DNA from: Taishania sp045629585
GTDB lineage: Bacteria > Bacteroidota > Bacteroidia > Flavobacteriales_D > Crocinitomicaceae
NCBI GenBank assembly: GCA_045629585.1
Contig: JAZQRM010000049.1
Span: 1 to 64,000, forward strand
DNA: 64,000 nt
Direction: 5' to 3'
Below are positions 61,601 to 64,000 of the stretch, piece by piece; position 1 is the first letter of the stretch, and every line of letters begins with the position of its first letter. The notes under the pieces are model-generated. The model worked only from the letters and a program-made list of their open reading frames with translations, was not told where the DNA came from and ran no database searches. The translations under genes were made by a program, and so were the position numbers.

Positions 61601-62205
61601 CTTACGTTTCTGAAATGTCGTTAACCATTGGTTTATTTATGCTTACTATAGGTACTTTCCTTGGTGGAGTATGGGCAAATGAGTCTTGGGGACGTTATTG
61701 GGGATGGGATCCAAAAGAAACTTGGGCCTTAGTGTCCGTTTTGGTATATGCAATTGTGTTACACTTGCGATTTATTCCTGCTTTGAAATCAAAGTTTGTC
61801 TTTAATGTAGTAAGTGTTTGGTCTTATACCGCAATATTATTTACTTTCTTTGGTGTAAATTTCTACCTTGTAGGATTACACTCTTACGCTCAAGGCGATG
61901 GACTTGGTGAATTTCCGATGGGAGTTGTTGTTGCTGTAGTTTGCTTCTATGTTTTCACGGAGTTAGCTGCTTGGTTAAACAAACGTTTCACTTCAACTGG
62001 AGACGAAATTAACCTAAAGTATTTTATTCGTAAGGCAACGATTTTATCAATCTCTTTTGTGGTAATATATGTTGCTTTTCTCTATTTTAAGGTCATTAAT
62101 TTTACAGAAATGATGGATGTAGCTATAAAAACAGTTGCACTATTTTATCTAACTAATTTATTATTCTTTGTTTTACAAAAAATGATACCCACTAAAAAAC
62201 AGTAA
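58654..62205 (+). CDS. ResB-CcsA fusion, system II cytochrome c maturation protein with His-rich insert
   Basis: 1183 residues. Fusion of the ResB (Ccs1) and CcsA proteins that carry haem to the periplasm and attach it to apocytochrome c. The N-terminal part (about 1-470) has helices near 12-32, 47-63, 76-94 and 444-463 and a large periplasmic region, as in ResB. The C-terminal part (about 800-1180) holds CcsA helices with the tryptophan-rich haem motif RYWGWDPKETWALV. Between them, after a signal-like hydrophobic stretch ending NAQ (about residue 500), is a His-rich segment of about 60 residues with two YHVHxDGxxHYGxH repeats and EHNHSHEHNHDHG. Function of the insert is unknown; metal or haem binding is a guess. 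The rest of the linker is also unusual. Confidence 0.92.
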   Translation: MNKIIREFFSMRMMAFGLFVFLFGIATATFLESIYDIQTAKILIYNATWFELLLAYLCISLVVNIFRHQMWKREKIAMLMFHLSFIVIIIGAAVTRYMSFEGSMNLPEPDPTTGILRPVDYIFSADPRIKVFIDNKYVEETLYLSEQVKPNFNVNFRFPEKGRNINVELIKFQKRHIDSLIINDSISNYVLDIVTGGKKSNYLSPGGFMMIGDIPMSFEKKDLMPGGIEVFKINGKMMIKTGVPISYLPMAQMQKVRQSGMEAPDSLYQNIPLDSMVPFNTLNLYQVGEQSFVFKEVINHAKMMLVPSGRKDLGNDFITLRFSDGKQVKDVVVEGGMGITAKEERFTWNDQLYSIQYGAIPIRLPFQLACNSFDLFRYPGSSSPSSFESVVTVMDDKNNKTKTQKIFMNNVMDYDGYRFFQSSYFPDETGTVLSVNHDWWGTNISYVGYLLMSIGMILSLFAPLGRFRDLNEKLKKISAKRKSITSAVVALLIAFGVNAQGTEQEYHVHADGTKHYGSHEKVSNLEDYHVHEDGSIHYGNHDEPVEHNHSHEHNHDHGSQKEQQAVNLSKALFMSEAHAKQMSTLMVQDFDGRIVPLHTVCDEIMRKVHRGTHFEYEGKKYDAIQTVLSMHLTPDEWLHIPFIYVPSAVREKLGTDKYASYEQLIDKNTDQFILAKEYQIAHQKLDKDKNEFDKALIKLVEKFEVFNGTLMWSYLRIMPIKMFENNEWFNPISMDVAQSEPTLYNAAGDYFNSLFKAMNGSGSYEEADAKLEILKANQRASAGSLAVSKTKLNLEVRYNKMTIFKNAQYVYLLLSLVLLFMYIGRVVRNQRGNRSKSFVVIERVIIGLIAFTFIYHGAGLAMRWYISGHAPWSNGYEAVVFIGWITALVGFIFMKKNPIILPAATLLAFFMLFVTEMNILDPQITPLVPVLQSYWLMIHVAIITASYGFLGLGCILGLVNLFLYIFRSQKNGQEVTWNINELTYVSEMSLTIGLFMLTIGTFLGGVWANESWGRYWGWDPKETWALVSVLVYAIVLHLRFIPALKSKFVFNVVSVWSYTAILFTFFGVNFYLVGLHSYAQGDGLGEFPMGVVVAVVCFYVFTELAAWLNKRFTSTGDEINLKYFIRKATILSISFVVIYVAFLYFKVINFTEMMDVAIKTVALFYLTNLLFFVLQKMIPTKKQ

Positions 62206-62246
62206 GAATTACCCCACCTTACTTTAAGCATTAATCGAAAACAGAC

Positions 62247-63203
62247 ATGGAAAAAAAGATAAGATTCATTATCAATAAATCCGAAATTACAGCGGGAACT
62301 AGAGGAGCATCTTTAGGACCAGAGGCTGTAAAAGTGGCTGCAAGATCTCTTGGAAAGTCCATTTTTAAAGACATACCTTCAATAGCGATTGAAGATAAAA
62401 ATGATTTACTGGATGAGGCTCCTAGCTATCAATATGCTAAATACATTGAGGGCGCAATTGAAGTCTATAAAGAATTAGAAAAAGCGCTCAAGGTATGTAT
62501 TTCAAATAAAGAAATACCATTGGTTTTAGCTGGAGATCATGGTTCTGCAGGTGGAACAATTGCGGGAATAAAAGCAATTTATCCCAATAAAAGAATTGGT
62601 GTAGTTTGGATTGATGCACATGGTGACGTGCATACACCGTATACAACGCCTTCTGGGAATATACACGGTATGCCAGTTGCAGCTGCTTTGCATATTGATA
62701 ATTTAGAATGCAAAAGAAATGACCTTGATAAGGAGACCATTCAGCAATGGGAAAAACTTAAAAATGTTGGTTTTGATGGTCCTAAAATTAATGCCGAAGA
62801 TTTGATCTTTGTTGCTGTACGCGATACTGAACCAGAAGAAGAATTTATAATTGAAAAGCAAAAAATTCGTTCTATACTCGTTAATGAGGTAAGAGAAAAG
62901 GGTATTCTTGGGATATTTAATGAAATCAATGATCGATTAAAAGATTGTGATTTCGTTTATGTTTCGTTTGATGTAGATTCGATGGATCCAAAAGAAACAA
63001 GCTTCGGAACGGGAACCCCCGTTGATAATGGTTTAATGATCGATGAAGCAAGAGAACTAATTGAAAATATTGTTAAGATGCCGAATTTTGGGTGTTTTGA
63101 AATGGTAGAAATTAATCCTTGCTTGGACGAAAAAAGAAATAAAATGGCTGATGTAAGTTTGACCATTTTAGAAACAGTAATTGAAACAATTAAGAATACA
63201 TAA
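62247..63203 (+). CDS. Arginase-family enzyme
   Basis: 318 residues, ureohydrolase fold with a di-manganese site: GDHGSAGG, DAHGDVHTP and SFDVDSMDP hold the metal-binding His and Asp residues. Arginase is the likely activity (arginine to ornithine and urea), but agmatinase or formiminoglutamase is not excluded. An ArgS gene follows after 17 nt, so the two may be cotranscribed. Confidence 0.88.
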   Translation: MEKKIRFIINKSEITAGTRGASLGPEAVKVAARSLGKSIFKDIPSIAIEDKNDLLDEAPSYQYAKYIEGAIEVYKELEKALKVCISNKEIPLVLAGDHGSAGGTIAGIKAIYPNKRIGVVWIDAHGDVHTPYTTPSGNIHGMPVAAALHIDNLECKRNDLDKETIQQWEKLKNVGFDGPKINAEDLIFVAVRDTEPEEEFIIEKQKIRSILVNEVREKGILGIFNEINDRLKDCDFVYVSFDVDSMDPKETSFGTGTPVDNGLMIDEARELIENIVKMPNFGCFEMVEINPCLDEKRNKMADVSLTILETVIETIKNT

Positions 63204-63220
63204 GTCAATCATTTTTACAA

Positions 63221-64000
63221 ATGGAAAATCAAATTAAACAAATCCTTATTGAAGGTGCTGAAAAATTATTTGGACAGCCAATTGAAGAATCGTTAATTCA
63301 ATTTCAAAAAACAAGGAAAGAAGTGCAAGGTGACATCACTTTGGTCGTTTTCCCATTTGTAAAGATGTTACGATGCAGTCCCGTTGAAGCAGGAGAGAAA
63401 ATCGGTAAATATATAGCTGAAAATTGTTCTTTTGTATCCAATTATGAGGTAATTAATGGTTTCTTGAATCTTTCAATTGCTGATGCATATTGGAAAGATC
63501 AGTTAGTAATGATTAATAACTTAGATACTTTTGGTTTTGCTGCAAAAGATTCTAAAGAAACTGTAATGGTAGAATATTCTTCACCAAACACCAATAAACC
63601 TCTTCACCTTGGTCATCTAAGAAATAACTTCTTAGGTTATTCAGTAGCTGAAATTTTAAAGGCATATGGACACAAAGTAATCAAGACACAGATTATTAAC
63701 GACCGTGGAATCCACATCTGTAAATCCATGTTAGCGTGGGAAAAGTTCTCGCCATTAAATGAGAATGGTGAAAGAGAAACCCCTCAAAACACAGGTTTAA
63801 AGGGGGATAAGCTAGTTGGTAAATATTACGTAGAGTTCGATAAGCAATTTAATGCAGAGGCTAAATTAATCAGAGCTGATTGGGAAAATGATAATTTTGA
63901 AGGATACCCAACTACTATTGTAGAGGAGTTTAAAAAATTATCAGAAGCAAAAGAGGGTAAAGACGAAAAGGCAATCGCTGCCATTGATGATAAGATAAAA
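63221..64000 (+). CDS. argS: Arginyl-tRNA synthetase (N-terminal part, cut by the window edge)
   Basis: ATG at 63221 and open to the window end, so only the first 260 residues are visible. The Add-1 N-terminal domain fills about 1-110, then the class I catalytic core begins with EYSSPNTNKPLHLGHLRNNF (HIGH-type HLGH motif). ArgS charges tRNA-Arg. The KMSKS-equivalent region lies beyond the window. It starts 17 nt after the arginase gene, a pairing of two arginine-using genes. Confidence 0.94.
   Translation, partial: MENQIKQILIEGAEKLFGQPIEESLIQFQKTRKEVQGDITLVVFPFVKMLRCSPVEAGEKIGKYIAENCSFVSNYEVINGFLNLSIADAYWKDQLVMINNLDTFGFAAKDSKETVMVEYSSPNTNKPLHLGHLRNNFLGYSVAEILKAYGHKVIKTQIINDRGIHICKSMLAWEKFSPLNENGERETPQNTGLKGDKLVGKYYVEFDKQFNAEAKLIRADWENDNFEGYPTTIVEEFKKLSEAKEGKDEKAIAAIDDKIK

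Noticed and set aside
1..64000. Mobile elements, CRISPR arrays, defence islands, tRNA or rRNA genes
   Set aside because: I looked for transposase or integrase motifs, direct-repeat arrays and tRNA-like TTCGAAT loops and saw none. The gene content is core metabolism and replication.

Overview
This window looks like chromosomal DNA from a low-GC member of the Bacteroidota, most likely of the Flavobacteriales. Four things point there: a secreted metalloprotease ending in a type IX secretion (T9SS) sorting domain, the gliding-motility ABC genes gldF and gldG, a compact crtI-crtB-crtZ-crtY carotenoid operon, and the Bacteroidota promoter element TAnnTTTG in front of many genes. Shine-Dalgarno sequences are almost absent, as usual in this phylum. 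The layout is ordinary core genome. I see no rRNA, tRNA, insertion sequence, prophage or CRISPR array. The species cannot be fixed from the sequence alone.

Region by region. 1-6.3 kb: the tail of a truncated-looking gene, a T9SS M43 metalloprotease, an exported protein usually mislabelled asparagine synthetase B, and dnaB. 6.4-11.2 kb: mnmD converges on an operon of ankyrin protein, DUF2271 protein and a PepSY-flavodoxin-reductase fusion, a probable membrane redox module. 11.3-16.9 kb: mtaB, cdd with a DUF3298 lipoprotein, and pdhA-pdhC (the E1 beta gene is not here). 16.9-24.6 kb, all on the minus strand: a PEGA-like membrane protein, dnaN, gldF-gldG-DUF4340, and an operon of a rhomboid-like protein, a phosphoribosyltransferase and murQ. 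24.8-34 kb: carB lacking its regulatory domain, a DUF4834 protein, a nitroreductase, a J-domain-like protein, a conserved hypothetical, an M28 peptidase with an exported TPR protein, and an iron alcohol dehydrogenase. 34-40.5 kb, minus strand: alpha/beta hydrolase, SDR, lipoprotein, then the carotenoid operon predicted to make zeaxanthin. 41-48 kb: a FUSC-like membrane protein, an acyl-CoA ligase, creD, a sirtuin, a hypothetical exported protein, a GreA-like protein and a cysteine desulfurase. 48-64 kb: TPR protein with gyrA, clpC, a cold-shock protein, a monooxygenase-fold protein with a DUF62 protein, phoH-purC, a giant ResB-CcsA cytochrome c maturation fusion, arginase and the start of argS.

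No wholly new system stands out. The best leads are protein-level oddities and promoter architecture: a rhomboid whose second catalytic His is Lys, a sirtuin with no cysteine at all, a His-rich repeat inside the cytochrome c maturation protein, a face-to-face promoter pair between phoH and the DUF62 gene, and three genes whose -7 element sits only 4-5 nt before the ATG, which suggests leaderless mRNAs. Several start codons were moved downstream of the longest open frame, some of them supported by these promoter motifs.
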